Shown here: positions 45,312 through 56,716 of the stretch, piece after piece
Numbering within the stretch: position 1 is the first letter of the stretch
Layout: every line of letters starts with the position of its first letter
NCBI GenBank assembly: GCA_032821775.1
Contig: JAVLRN010000003.1
Span: forward strand, 620,001-684,000
Reading direction: 5' to 3'
Length of the DNA: 64,000 nucleotides
DNA from: Sanguinoderma infundibulare
Taxonomy: Eukaryota; Basidiomycota; Agaricomycetes; Polyporales; Polyporaceae
Notes under the pieces: model-generated
Database searches by the model: none
What the model was told of the DNA's origin: nothing
The model's input: only the letters and a program-made list of their open reading frames with translations
Position numbers and translations under genes: made by a program

Positions 45312-48300
45312 ATGGATGCCGTGGACACAGCGCTGAGAGCGCTGAAGACAGCCACGTCGAAGAGCAGAGCCAAGGACAAGAAGCTCCTTGCAGACATCGC
45401 CGCACAAGTCTCCACCCACCTCGTATTGCTGGTACGTCTCTTGTGTTGCATTGCGAAGCCCACCTGCATGATGTTTTGCCCAGAAACTCTCCTTAATATC
45501 GCAGGAAGTCGCGGGGAACTTGTCCAATTTCCTGCGCACATCGCTCTTCGTGTTGTATGCCGGAGTGACAGTTCCGACCCTGCGATTGGTCTCCGCAATC
45601 TTCGAGTCGGTTTATCATGAGCGCATACTATCGGCGATGGGACAAGGACAGCAGCAGCAACAATGCATGTGGGAGTCTGTGTTGCTTGGTTTGCTTTCCG
45701 GCGTCCTGGTCAGTCCACTCCGCCCTAGCTCTACTCCCCTTCCACATCCCTGCGCAGGACTTCCTCGACGGGAATCACACGACCGAGGTCAAGGACGCGA
45801 TTGGAGACGTACTACTGCCGACCCTGTGCGACATGTGCTTTTCCCTGTCGGCTCCACGGACGGGTGTAGACCTCAGGTGTACGGTATGTCGCCTGCCCAA
45901 CTATCCGTCTTTGGGAAGCTGACTATATGCGCCCCATTTCAAGGCGTACAATATCCTGATCGACTCGGCAGCGTCGCATCAATCGAACCTACAGAAGCTC
46001 CGCAATTCGAAGACGTTGGGCGGAGAACGACTTGGGTCTTGCATGTGGAGGACGAGAGGTGAGGGAAATGGCCATCTTCATGCAGCTTCACCATCTGAGA
46101 AGCATCTCCGACCAGACTATCTCGCTCTAGAGGCTCTCTTGAACGTCTTTGCTCGAATCATTCCGTCCACCAACGGCTCCGGTTCTGGTAGGGCCCGCCG
46201 TAAAGCCTTCGTCCAATCTGTGTTCCTGCGCATGGCTCCGCCCGAGTCCGCTGCGATTGGGCAGGAGATCGTCGAGCTGCTGGAGAATGTCGCATCTAGC
46301 GATTGGAATGAAACATCTCTGCGGATCGTGGAAGCCATGGCCAGAGGCAGCATATTCTAGTGTGTGCTCTCCCAGTTCACGCAACACTACGAATTCTGAT
46401 ATTCGCTTCGTAGTCCCCAGCCATTTGACGTCAACGAAATCGTGATCGGCGAGACAGTCTACGTCAGCGACCGGCTATATGCGGACGATAAGACGTTTCT
46501 ATTCAACATTGTCCTCGAGGTATGTCGCCCGGCCAGAACGATGTCCACTGGGTGTGTTGACGCCGAGTTTTATTAGCAAGAAGACCAGTACGAGTCGCTG
46601 GAGATCGTTTACACGGCAATCTCGAAGATCCGACTGAGTCGAGGCTCGGCCGGTCGCCTGCACGTCATGTTGTCGCTCGGCTCTCCGCCGAGATTGGGGA
46701 AGAACTTGATGGAGGTCAAGGTCGACTTCGTTGCCGGATTTTCGCTACCTGTCGACAACGAGGGCCGGTTTTTCCGAGCGCTCCAGAGCAGGGGTTTGGT
46801 GGGAATCTCGTTTTGTTGTCGCCGTTTTTAGATCTTGACGCGTTGGGGATGAAACGCAGGCGCAGATGATCACGACCGAGTCGCTAGTGACTCAGAAGAT
46901 GTCTGTGGTAACGGAACCTGCTAGACTCGAATTCGATAGTGCGGGAAGGCTAGTCGAGGAGCCAACGCAGAACGAAGTATGTGATCGTCATGGGAGTTGG
47001 TTATCTGGCGAAATGCTGACCGCATAACAGCGCATCGAGAATGTTTCGCAATGTACGTGCACTCACTCTTAGCACGCATTGATGGCCGTCTGAACCGGCG
47101 GAAATCAGTCTACAGGACATACGACTCGAGCGACGGCCCGTCGTCCGATGGCTTGGACGCCTTCGCGTTCATTGAGGTGACTTCACCATTGGACGTGCCT
47201 GAGGTCATCGCACCGCCTTTCGAGCGCCAGCAGGAAGGCGCGGACGGCAACGACACGCAATGTCCTAGTTCGCCTGGCGCTCGTGGTCCTTCTCCGCAAC
47301 GCAGTGTCTCGATTGAGAGTCAGCTGTTGCTCGAGGCGGCGTTCGGCACAAGCGACGACGAGCTCTCCGAATTCACCGATGAAGAAAGTCCCGTGCCAGA
47401 ATCTAGGGTTCTCAGGCGAGCCAGCACGACGATCAGCAATCCTGGACGGATATCGTTCGAACCGGCGCCCAGCAAGGCTCCCGCTCGTCTCGCACGCGGA
47501 GGGGTTGGCAAGATAGTGCTCGACTCGGACGACGAAGCTCCCTTGGCGTCTGCTCTCAATCAAGCTCGGAATGCAAAGAAGGCCCTGATCCGCGCGCCGA
47601 CGGCCCAAAGTGTGGATACTGAGCACACCGCACCTCTCCCATGCTCTGCAGTGACTACGTCGAACGTCTCTACACCGGTCTCGGAGAAGAAGGTGGGGGT
47701 ACTTATCCCGTCAACGACATCTGGGCGTCACACTGGGCCCGGCAAGATCCTGCGGTTCTCTGAGGTCGCAATCCCTGCACCCGACTTCCACGCCGCGCTG
47801 TCCTCACCTCCGCCTGTCGCTCCTACGTCTGTGCTCAAGAGCGCTCTAGTCAAGAGGCCACTCAAGCTTCCGCCTGTCGCTCACGATGCTTTGCTGGACT
47901 CTGTTCTTGGAATCTCTGCTACTGTTGCCAAGCCTGCTGTGCCTGTTGCTGCGAATAAGGACATCCTCAGTGATCTCAGTAAGTCGGCAGTTTATTGTCC
48001 GCCGTCACGCATGTCTGACGGTTGCCACAGTTCCCGTTCCCGCTTCAAGTTCTCCTACGCCCGTTGCGAAGGCGGTGAGGGCGGGCCTTCGCAAGAAAGA
48101 TCAACCGGTCGCGGACCCCATCCCTGTGAAGGCTGTGAAGAGAAAGGCGATCATGGTGGAAGATTCTGACGACTCTGAAGACGACGTTGCTCTCTCGCAT
48201 CGCAAGAATGATGCTGCCGCTCGACCGGCGAAGCGTGCTCGCTCCAGCCCTGTCTCTAGTTCTGTTCCAGTCGCTCCTCCTGCGGCTGCAAAGGCAAAGG

Positions 48301-50741
48301 CTGCGGCGAAGGCGGCGAAGGCGCCGTCGCCCAAGAAACCCTCGCACGATCACTCGCCGGTTCTGCGGCCGCCCATGCAAGCGCGCAAGAGGTACCATGC
48401 TCGGAGGGGGCGGGCTTCGTCTCCACTGGCTGCGGTCGAGGACAGTACGACTGCTGGCGGACCTGGACGTGATGTGAAGGGGAACTTTGTCGACGTTGAC
48501 TACGACGAGCTGCCTACTAGTCCTCCGAAGCGTTCTGGACCTGTGCTTGCTGTCGCTGCTGGGAAGCCGACGTTACCGGTTCAAAAAGGCAAGAATGATC
48601 CAGGGACGAGGGGCGCGAGCGCGAAGGGGCGAGACGTGGCTGATGTTGAGAAGACCAACAAGCTGGAGAAGACGGCGAAGACTGCCAAGGGCGTGTCTGC
48701 AAAGGAGAAAGTGGAGAAGACGGGAAATACGGAGGACGAAACGGCGACGAATGCCACGAAGCTGGGGAAGACCGCACAAGAAGAGACCGCCGACCTTCCG
48801 CCTGAAGATGCCATCAAGCGCGTCAAAGCTGAGAAGGCGCAGGCGATCGCGAAGGTTCTGGACATCGCGAACAAGCCGCAACATCCGGTCAAGGCGATCA
48901 TTGCGAACAGCCCCCAAGACCCGGTCACGGCGAAGGCGAACGATGATAAGGGCGGCGAACTCGCGGCAAAGGCAGGTCCCCGAATTCCTCCTCGTCCACG
49001 GAAAGCAGGAGCCGGCACGGCCAAGGCCAAGGTAGAAGAGAGTATCAAGCCTGCAACCGCGATGCTCCCAAACCCGAAGACGGTGGCACCCTCTCCAACC
49101 CATCCTAATTCAGTCGCGGAACCTATTGTAGCTCGTATCAGCGGGGGTAATGGCAGCGACACGACTGTAGATGCTTCTGCGAAGGCATCTGAGGCGCGAG
49201 AGGGCCCGGACTCGATGGGTGCCACTGATGTTCTCGAAGAGGCTACCGGGTTCGATCCCATGGAGTTGACAGTGAGTTCGTCTAAGCCACGTCGATACCC
49301 CCAGCTGAGAGTCCACTAGTTCCTTGATGATATGCAGCGCCCACAACCGGAAATGGTGTTTTCTGATCCGTCGGTCGTTGATGTGGCCGACGAGCTTGGC
49401 TCTTCAAAGTCAAAGGTGGTTCCGGGGATAGCCATGCAAGACACATTCTCACATCCGTTACAGCCTGCTGCGTCTGCCTCCAATCCGGCGAAACCCAAGT
49501 CGGCCAAAACACCGTGGGATGCAATGGCTGAACGTGCTCAACATGCTTCGGTCGATGAACGGCCCATCGCTGAACCAGTCAAAGTTGAACACCACCCGAA
49601 CAAGAACGACGCACGAGTGCCGCTGACCAGTGACGCTCGTTCTGTCGATCGTTCCAAGATCCTTGACGCGGGCATCCCACGTCCTTCAAATGCGATCATC
49701 AGGACGCCGGCAGAAATGGTGGAGCGCGCAGTACAGGTTAGTCGCGCCCATCTGGTTTCTTGCCACTACTGACTGGCTCCGAAGACGACCGCAAGCCTCG
49801 CACTGTCTGCGGCACATCCAGTCAAGAAGGAGCCAGTGGTCATCGATCTCACGCTCGACTCCCCTCCGCAGTCTGTCAAGAAACCTTCCCCGCCGAAAGT
49901 TGCGGCTGCGCCATCGAGCAAGGATGTCCCTACCTCCGCGTCGGTGCTCGCAGACGAAGATTCGGGCGAACGAGCTGCTTGTAACCCAAAGGAACGCCTG
50001 CCCCAGCCTCTACCGCGTCCTCATGCAGTGAGGTTCACATCTCCAGCTGAGCTTCCGTCGGCGTCTGCTCGTTATGGACGCGAGCAGTCGTCGGATCCAC
50101 TGGATGTATTCGGACGAAGTGAGTGGAGGAAGCCGTCACGTTTCGCCTTGTTGTCATGGTTGCACCATGAATCTCAAGCGTCACACAGGCCGGAAGCACG
50201 ACGATTTCGCAGAGTTCGAGGGAGATGAAACTTTAGTCGGCAGCGACGTTCAAAGTGGCGATCCGGGCATGGATGCCATTGTGAACGTGCTGAACCAACT
50301 CAACCTGGTGCGCGTGCCGTCGTCCGTCCGTTCAAATGCGTCATTGACACCATTGTACCATTACACAAGGTCGTCGTGCAGAACATTGCGAACAAGTTCG
50401 AAGGCGTCAAACAGGAAGTCCGCGCCGGTCGAGACGAACTCCTGCGTGCTGCGGCGGACGATCTTCACGAGTTTCGCGCACAGTAGTAAATCGATCTCTC
50501 TGCTCCGTACTCTCTTCGCCCGCTCATGTTATGCATGCGCAGCGTTATGCACTTCAATAGGATGGTCGAGCTCGAAGCCGAGTACGCGGCTGTCGGGAGG
50601 AGGATCAATGAACGCAACGAGGAGTGGGTGAAGCTGAATCGGCAGGCGGTCGAGCTTGTTGAGGCCGCGGTGGAGGAGCACGATCGGAACACTCTTTCGA
50701 AGCAGATGCCTGCCTCGTTGATGGGATTTCTCACTTTGTAA
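45312..50741 (+). CDS. candidate meiotic axis core protein (SYCP2/Red1-like), right copy
   Basis: Near-identical second copy of the 18977-24364 gene, also open throughout. Start MDAVDTALRALKTATSKS at 45312; armadillo-like helices; PH-like segment at about 46.4-46.8 kb; long Lys/Ala-rich linker; SUMO-interacting VVIDLTLDSPP near 49.84 kb; C-terminal coiled coil with the stop at 50739-50741. Differences from the left copy are mostly substitutions and in-frame indels in the linker (for example an extra KPQHPVKAIIANSPQ-type repeat near 48.87 kb), a pattern expected of selected coding DNA. Its natural divergent promoter is interrupted by the hAT element, which leaves 45 bp of native sequence, TSD included, before the ATG. 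Functional identity is inferred from domain plan only. Confidence 0.7.
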
Positions 50742-50869
50742 CGTGCTCTTGCGTTTCTTGTGCTCCATGTGTCGCAATCTATGTGCATTTCGCTTTCTCA
50801 GGTCGATCTGCACCGTGTACCACTACTGTCCTTCACGGCGCGCGGACTGAACGGGGTGCCACATCCAGA

Positions 50870-51375
50870 TCCTAAGCTGTCGCCAGCAGCTTGGGAACTG
50901 AAGGTAGCAGCAACAGTATGACGGGACTATACAACAGCGAATGGCACACTGTATCCAGCAGTCCACAAACCCGGCCACAACATGATGAGGAGCAATACAG
51001 CGATACAAAGCAGCCTCCTGGGTCCGTGTTGCAGGTTGTAGCCAGCACCCTACGAGCCTGAACGAGCCGGACAGCATTCAAAGCGAAATCCCAATCCCAA
51101 GGCCATCCGGTACACGTCTCGTAGGCTGTAGCCATCAGCCTCCGAGAGGAGATAGAGGATAGGTCCCAGAGCCGAACAAACCGGAAACCGGGGAAGTAGC
51201 CGTGACCAGTCGACGATGTCCAAGTCCGATCGCTGGCATGCGAAGTCCAAGTCGTAGGCTGTAGCCAACAGCCTACGAACCTGAAGAAGGCATCCGTAGT
51301 CCGAGAACGAAATCGTCCAAGAAAGCAACCAGTCGCAGGCTGTAGCCAGCAGCCTGCGAGCTGAATATGTTCAAG
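50870..51375 (-). repeat. array of spaced stem-loops, right arm
   Basis: Mirror of 18358-18850. Clear members include TCGCAGGCTGTAGCCAGCAG, TCGTAGGCTGTAGCCAACAG and TCGTAGGCTGTAGCCATCAG, each followed by the pairing half. The member matching left hairpin 4 has changed in both arms of the stem differently from the left copy. Confidence 0.75.
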
Positions 51376-51468
51376 ACGTCTTAGGCTGTCGACGTGCAGC
51401 CCATGCCAGTGGTCTGGTCCGGTTGCCACTGCTGCGCGCAGTGAGCGTCCAAGCTCGTTCGGAGGAGG

Positions 51469-52086
51469 CTAACACTCTCGCTCGGCATCCTGTAACTTGC
51501 CAGCTTTGCGAGTAGCGATTGGCACTCGACGCTGTGTCGCAGACGCTTCTGCTCTCGAGCCTGCTTCTGCTTGCAGTACGTCGCGCACATGAACTGGTGC
51601 ATGGCGAGGGGTCAGCGAGATGACGAAGGCGAGGAATAGGAGAAGTCGCACCCATTCTGGCCAGAGCTCGGCCGACTCTGACTCGGGGTCCATGACGCAC
51701 TCGGAACCATCGTACTGATGGCGGTGAGCCCGAGCGCGGTCCAGGGCAGCGCGAGTAGCGTCGAGATGGACCATGATTGAATCGTCGACGCGCTCACGTT
51801 CACTCTCGGGTGGAAGGTAGAGCAAGTAGAAGAGCACGTAAACAGTGGGAGGGTCAGAGACGTCCCCTGGGGCGACGTGCTCGTCCACGTCCATGGGTAC
51901 ATGGATGACATGGCTGTCGGCCCTCGCCGCGGCCAAGCAAGCAGAACGCTGGCGTTCGCGTTCCTGCTCGCAGACCCATTCCCGGAACTCTGCGACCACC
52001 TTGGCCTTTCCCCGCTTCGACCGTCCGAAGTGATGCCCACCAGGGGTCTTGAGGGTCTTGCGCGCGAGTCTGGTGTAAGAAGACAT
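51469..52086 (-). pseudogene. novel gene D, right copy, frameshifted
   Basis: The ATG at 52086 begins MSSYTRLARKTLKTPGGHHF and follows the left copy through LWPEWVRLLLFLAFVISLTP. Then a 4-nt insertion (CGCCATGCACC against GGCCACC) shifts the frame, ending at 51469. The lost C-terminal reading (FMCATYCKQKQAREQKRLRH) persists in the other frame to 51381, so the change is recent. Either a null copy or one with an altered tail. Confidence 0.65.
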
Positions 52087-52146
52087 GGTCGCAGACTGGC
52101 AGGACGTTAAGAGAAGCACAGAGAAAGGCGAAATACTGCACAGCAG

Positions 52147-52497
52147 TTAGGGGCAATGGGTGGCAGGAGGCAAACGAGGTGGGCGGATGTCAAGCTCGAC
52201 ACTGCAGTTTTCGGACGGGTCCTTGGTCGTGTTCGAAACGGCATCCTTGCCGTTCATGTACCACAAGTCGCGTGACGAGTAGCATTTGCACTTGAAGATT
52301 CGACCTTGGAGGAGGAGGGAGACCTCCGCCACGTTCGCCTTGTGCGCCCGCCTTCGGGGTTTCTTGAACGCAATAGAACCGAAGCTGCGACCTGCTGCGA
52401 CAGAGAAGTTAGAACTCAGTAGTTCGAAACGTTCAGGGTGACGATGGTGGCTGAAGCGCTGATGCATGATGATTGTTGACGCCTGTGAAATCGGCAT
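52147..52497 (-). CDS. small Cys-containing ORF C, right copy
   Basis: Reads MPISQASTIIMHQRFSHHRH, ..., IFKCKCYSSRDLWYMNG, SENCSVELDIRPPRLPP, and ends THCP at 52147, 60 nt before gene D. The first part overlaps a leader that also precedes the BTB gene, so the true start may be internal or spliced. Conservation with the left copy and with the 58.97 kb relic is centred on the Cys-containing part. Unknown function. Confidence 0.4.
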   Translation of the reverse strand: MPISQASTIIMHQRFSHHRHPERFELLSSNFSVAAGRSFGSIAFKKPRRRAHKANVAEVSLLLQGRIFKCKCYSSRDLWYMNGKDAVSNTTKDPSENCSVELDIRPPRLPPATHCP

Positions 52498-53023
52498 ACT
52501 CCGAGACCGTTCACCTCCGACTCGGACAACCGACCATCCCTCGACTGCACTTTAATCCTCTGAGCCGTCTAGAAAGCAGCCACTAGCCTTCACGAGGCCT
52601 TTAGACACAGAATCAACATGTAATATCACTGCTGACTGTTTTCAAGTGCCCCAGCTGGCGTCGATGCAAATAACCGTCGGACCGCTCGACCCACTAGCAG
52701 GCTCGACCAGTGCAAATCTAAAGATACAGGTGCGCATGCAGCGCTTCGGAGACCCTGCCATGTATTGCCTAAGGCGAGTTTTCATACAAATAGGCTTCGT
52801 CGATGTTTGGTCTTGACCATAACGTGAACGCACATTGGAAGGGACCGGGCCCGGTCTCCGGTCGTCAGCCCCAGCCCAGTCCAAATCTCAACGATGGATA
52901 TCTTTTCAGCAAGACCTTGCTCAGCCCCCACTCCCCTCTACTCATACTACGACGTGCTAGACACGCCCACTCCACGCATTCCAATCCCTACTGCTGTGCA
53001 GAACATTTCTATTCTTCATCGGC

Positions 53024-54423
53024 ATGTCCTACATCGTGAAGAACATCGGTGTCCTCTCCGGCTCGTCCGCCGGTGGGAAGGTGAACGGCAAGGACATTGT
53101 GTACAACGCTCAGACTCTGGAGACGATGACGAAGAACCTGCTGGCAACGTGTGAGTGTTTTTCGCCGTCCCGTTAACGTTTTCCAACTGACCCGTCATCT
53201 TTGCTGTGACATTTCCAAGTCTTCGAGGGAGGATCTGCGCAGCTCATCGTCGTCAGCGACTCCAAGGTCGACCTAGAGGACGCCTCATCTCCCTCTCTCT
53301 CCGCTACGACATCCTCTTCCCCTCCCCTCAGCGCAGCTCCCTCCCCCTCTCTACTCACCCCGGCTCCGTTCCGCCCGACCCTCACCGCGGCGCCATCCCG
53401 CCCGACCCTCGCCCGCGCATCGACGACTGCGACCCTTATAGGCGTCCACTCTGCCTCGTCCGCCCTTCCTCCCGTCCTCAGTACCCACGTGGCGGATGCA
53501 CAGCGCGCCCTCTCCGGCCTCGAGAGCACTGACGACCTCGCGCGCCGCTTGCGCAGTCACCTCTCCGCTGACGTCCCGCATCTGGCCAAGGATGGCAACC
53601 TTGACCAGGATGCGGTTCCCATCATCGTCCCTGTCACGATCGAGGTCGTACGAGCACGGTCGGCAAAGAGTCTCGGGAAGCAGAAGGCGGCGCCGCTCAA
53701 GTCTGCCATGCGACCGCCGCGGAAGCGCTCTCACCTGCGGCACGACGAACTGGTGGGCCGCGTCCAGGCCGAGGATGGCTACCTCGGCCCGGACGGCCAG
53801 CCTATGTCTCCCATCGAAATCGCACTCGCAGAGGCCAAGCGGCGCGCGCAGAGGAAGGCACGGGGGATGAAGACCGTGCGTTGGGCGGCAGAAGTCATCG
53901 AGTGGGCAAGTTGTCTTTGACTTTGATTACGGTACACGCCGATGCTGACTGGTCGAGTTTGAGCAGGAGATTCGAGCGAATCGGCCTGAGACGGGACTGG
54001 AGCGGATGGAGTGCCACCGGCGGCGGGGATACACGGTGGGCTGAGTTGCACGACCTTGGCGGTATGTTCCTTACCTGTTATTCCATTGTTTCTGGTCAGC
54101 TCATCGTTTATGTTCGCCTCACAGGGACATGGACGGACATGGACGCGAATACGGACTTCGACTCGGACGCGGACTTCGACTTCGACTCGGACACGGGCGA
54201 CGCGGACTCGGATAGCGACCGGAATACGGACATGGCGCGATTACGGACTTCGATACGGACGCGGACTTCGACTCGGACTCGGACGCGGATTCGGATACGG
54301 ACAAGGCACGATTACGGACGCTGGACACGAAGACGGACTCGGGCGCGAAGACGGATACGCACGCGGTATCATGCGCTGGTCGCATTCTGTCTCACTCTGC
54401 TCAGTAGGACTCGCACTCGCTGA
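53024..54423 (+). CDS. novel protein A, copy 5
   Basis: The ATG at 53024 begins MSYIVKNIGVLSGSSAGGKV; exon 1 ends NLLAT at a GTGAGT donor. Exon 2 starts FEGGSAQLIVVSDSKVDLED and has a small in-frame duplication of a PSRPTL-type segment. The tandem donors GTGGGC/GCAAGT, the exon RFERIGLRRDWSGWS...ELHDLG and the intron GTATGT...CACAG are intact, leading into DANTDFDSDADFDFDSDTGD. The array then turns Arg/Thr-rich (RTSIRTRTSTRTRTR), stop 54423. Short alternative form ends at 54044. The upstream box CTGCTGTGCAG is 30 nt before the ATG. Confidence 0.6.
54122..54385 (+). repeat. hexanucleotide minisatellite in gene A copy 5
   Basis: GGACTC-type array; the first half is almost the same as copies 1 and 3 and the second half is rearranged. 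Confidence 0.85.
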
Positions 54424-54856
54424 ACATTTTGCTTTTTCAGGCTTGGGCTCTGCAAGTTTCGGGCGATTCCAGGGGAGGCGAACAGGGACGGCCGCCCTGT
54501 TCGTCTTTCCTGGGCTTTGCCTGGCGACGTCGGTCCTCAAGACACAGGTACGTATCCCGAGGGAGGGACTCCGGTCCTGGCGCATACCTCTCCGTGGTCC
54601 TCGGGACGAGTACCCGCTTCCAGGCGGGGAAACCAAAATGCGCTTCTCATCGTTTGCCTCTCTCTCTCTCTCTCAGAGGCTGTCATGCGAACGGCGCCAG
54701 TTGATGCAATTGTACAGTAGTACCCGTAGGATGCACAACATGGCGGGCGGGCATGGTGCTCATTGCGCAAAGTTGCAGGCCTTCAGGGGACAAGCGGCTG
54801 ACAGGGGAGGATACGCATAGACCGTACAGATCGAGCCCGGGCGTTGTCGACGACAA

Positions 54857-54880
54857 GCCAGCCGCGAGTTAGCGGCTGGC
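54857..54880. promoter_or_regulatory. 9-bp-stem hairpin upstream of gene B copy 5
   Basis: GCCAGCCGC, 6-nt loop, GCGGCTGGC, directly after GTTGTCGACGAC. The loop differs from copy 1 (GAGTTA against CAACTC) while the stem is identical; the loop is inverted relative to copy 1. Confidence 0.5.
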
Positions 54881-54984
54881 ACCCCACCTATCTTGCACTC
54901 CTACCACCATCTGCTAGTCAGAACCCCTTTCATACGCATACTCATCGCTGCTGCGCAGTACCCTCCACCATTTTCATCATCACC

Positions 54985-55867
54985 ATGTCTTGCCCCACCT
55001 CCCCCATCCTCCGCGACTCCATCACGTCCCCCGTCCTCCGCCCCGGTGCCTGGGCCCGCACGCCCTTCGGCACCCCCTTCTTCAAGCTCAACGTTGGCGC
55101 CCTCGATCCCGACTCCCGCTCCCGCTCCAGCGCGTTTGTCAAGCGGCCGATGAGTGCCCGGATGCGGGAGGAGATTCGCGCCTGGGAGAAGCTCCAGCGG
55201 ACCGGTAAGCTCCCCGAGAACAGAGTGTATGCGGCTGTACTTCAGGGGAACCGTCTTCTTTCAGGAAACGACGCTGGCGTCGCTCCTCCGAGCGTCGAAA
55301 GGACCATCGGGTTTGGGTTGGATGTGGGTGGGACTGGCTACCCCAACCACTTCGAACCTGACCTCGGTGACCGTCCTCGAGACGTGACAAGGCCCAGCGG
55401 CGAGCGGCCCATCTCGACGACCGGCGCCCCGACCGACGACGATCTCGACCTCCTCTGGCCCGACACGTACTCGATCGCCTCCGATTCGGACATCGATTAC
55501 ATGCTTGACGGCTTCGTGGTCATCGACATGGCCGACGCGACTGGTTCCGTCTTCTGGAAAGACACCCGCAGGCGTCGACGCAAGGTCAGCCCTTCTTTCG
55601 CGACATTCAAGGACGTCTGTGAACTCACCATCGTCCTCAGGTTGCGCGAGCGGCAGGCTCTCCGGGCCGTTGGTCTCGCTTCCTCAGCCTACTTCGTCCT
55701 GCAGCGAAGAGGGAGCTGTAGATAGTGGAGGAGCGTTGGCACTTGAGGATGCGGGTAGTGGGATGGCGACGTGCTACTTGCTGAACCAAGTTGTCTTCGG
55801 AAGTGGAGGATTTGGACGACTGGTGGATGGACAATTCGGCTTGGCTCGGACCATAGTGTTGATCTAG
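54985..55867 (+). CDS. novel protein B, copy 5
   Basis: The ATG at 54985 begins MSCPTSPILRDSITSPVLRP, then WARTPFGTPFFKLNVGALDP, MSARMREEIRAWEKLQR, DLLWPDTYSIASDSDIDYML, FVVIDMADATGSVFWKD and DVCELTIVL. The GT-AG intron (CTCAG|GTTGCG ... CTGCAG|C) joins SEEGAVDSGGALALEDAGSG and MATCYLLNQVVFGSGGFGRL to the stop at 55867. Without splicing it would stop at 55725. The start is preceded by GCTGCTGCGCAG. No known domain, no signal peptide. The most intact B copy together with copy 1. Confidence 0.6.
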
Positions 55868-56487
55868 CTTCGCGAACAAGGACCGGACTCTAGTGTATAT
55901 GGGCTCTCGCTTCGTCGTCCCTGTGATGTAGTCGTCCGTATCCTGCAGTTGTAGTTAGTAGTCGGCGATGATGCAGGCAGTGGGATGGCGACCTACTACC
56001 TGCGGAGCCGACGTTGCCTCGGAAGTGGAGGATTCGGACATCGGTCGTACCGTACTCGTCCTGTAGTGCAGCCCCAGTTAGCGTTCTGGGGATGGTCCTT
56101 TGTGTATGGGCTCTTGTATACTGTTGTACCTGTCCTGTAGTCATTGAAATCCTGTAACTGTAGTTACTTCCAGCGTTACGTGTACGCAGAGCGGCGTGGG
56201 GCAGGACGGGGAGGATGATCCTCATCCTGCTCACCTGCTGTTGCGTCACGAAGCGCATGGTTAGGCAAACACAATAATACACATGAGAAGGTTCACTCAC
56301 ATCCTCGGAATGTAGGATGCCATTAATCCGCTGAAGTGCAGGATGACAAGTACGAGCATCGTGCACTCATTGAGTAGCTCAATTGCCTGATCGATGCGCG
56401 GGCGCGAATCAACCCCGTAATGCTTCTTTGAGTCGAGGAATGCGGAATTGACAGGTTGGGAGGGTCCGTGAACGGGCGTCGAGACGT
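55868..56487. repeat. conserved downstream tail of the A/B module (copy 5)
   Basis: Mirror of 11254-11890: decayed duplicate of the last B exon around 55975-56040, GTAACTGTAGTTAC-type palindrome near 56152, and CCTCCCAACCTGTCAATTCC read inverted near 56450. Confidence 0.65.
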
Positions 56488-56579
56488 CCCTGCAAAGCGC
56501 TGCTGGTCGGTCCCTCAGTTGCTCCGTTGTCTTCTGTGCTGAGCCTGGTGCGCTTTTAAGGTCGCAATGCTTCTGGCAT
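56488..56579 (-). pseudogene. truncated 5' piece of the BTB gene (right)
   Basis: Minus-strand ATG at 56579 followed by PEALRP and a stop caused by CTTAAAAG in place of CTTCAAAG. The breakpoint into module sequence is the same as in the left fragment. Confidence 0.75.
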
Positions 56580-56716
56580 ACCGTTGCTGTCACACTCCAT
56601 GGCAGCCTGCAATGGCATTCAGATAATGCTGTCATAATAAGTAATCTAGTTGTTGCATACGTACAACGGGTTGACACAGTCGAAATAGAGTTCTATGTAT
56701 ATGAACCATCGCATTT

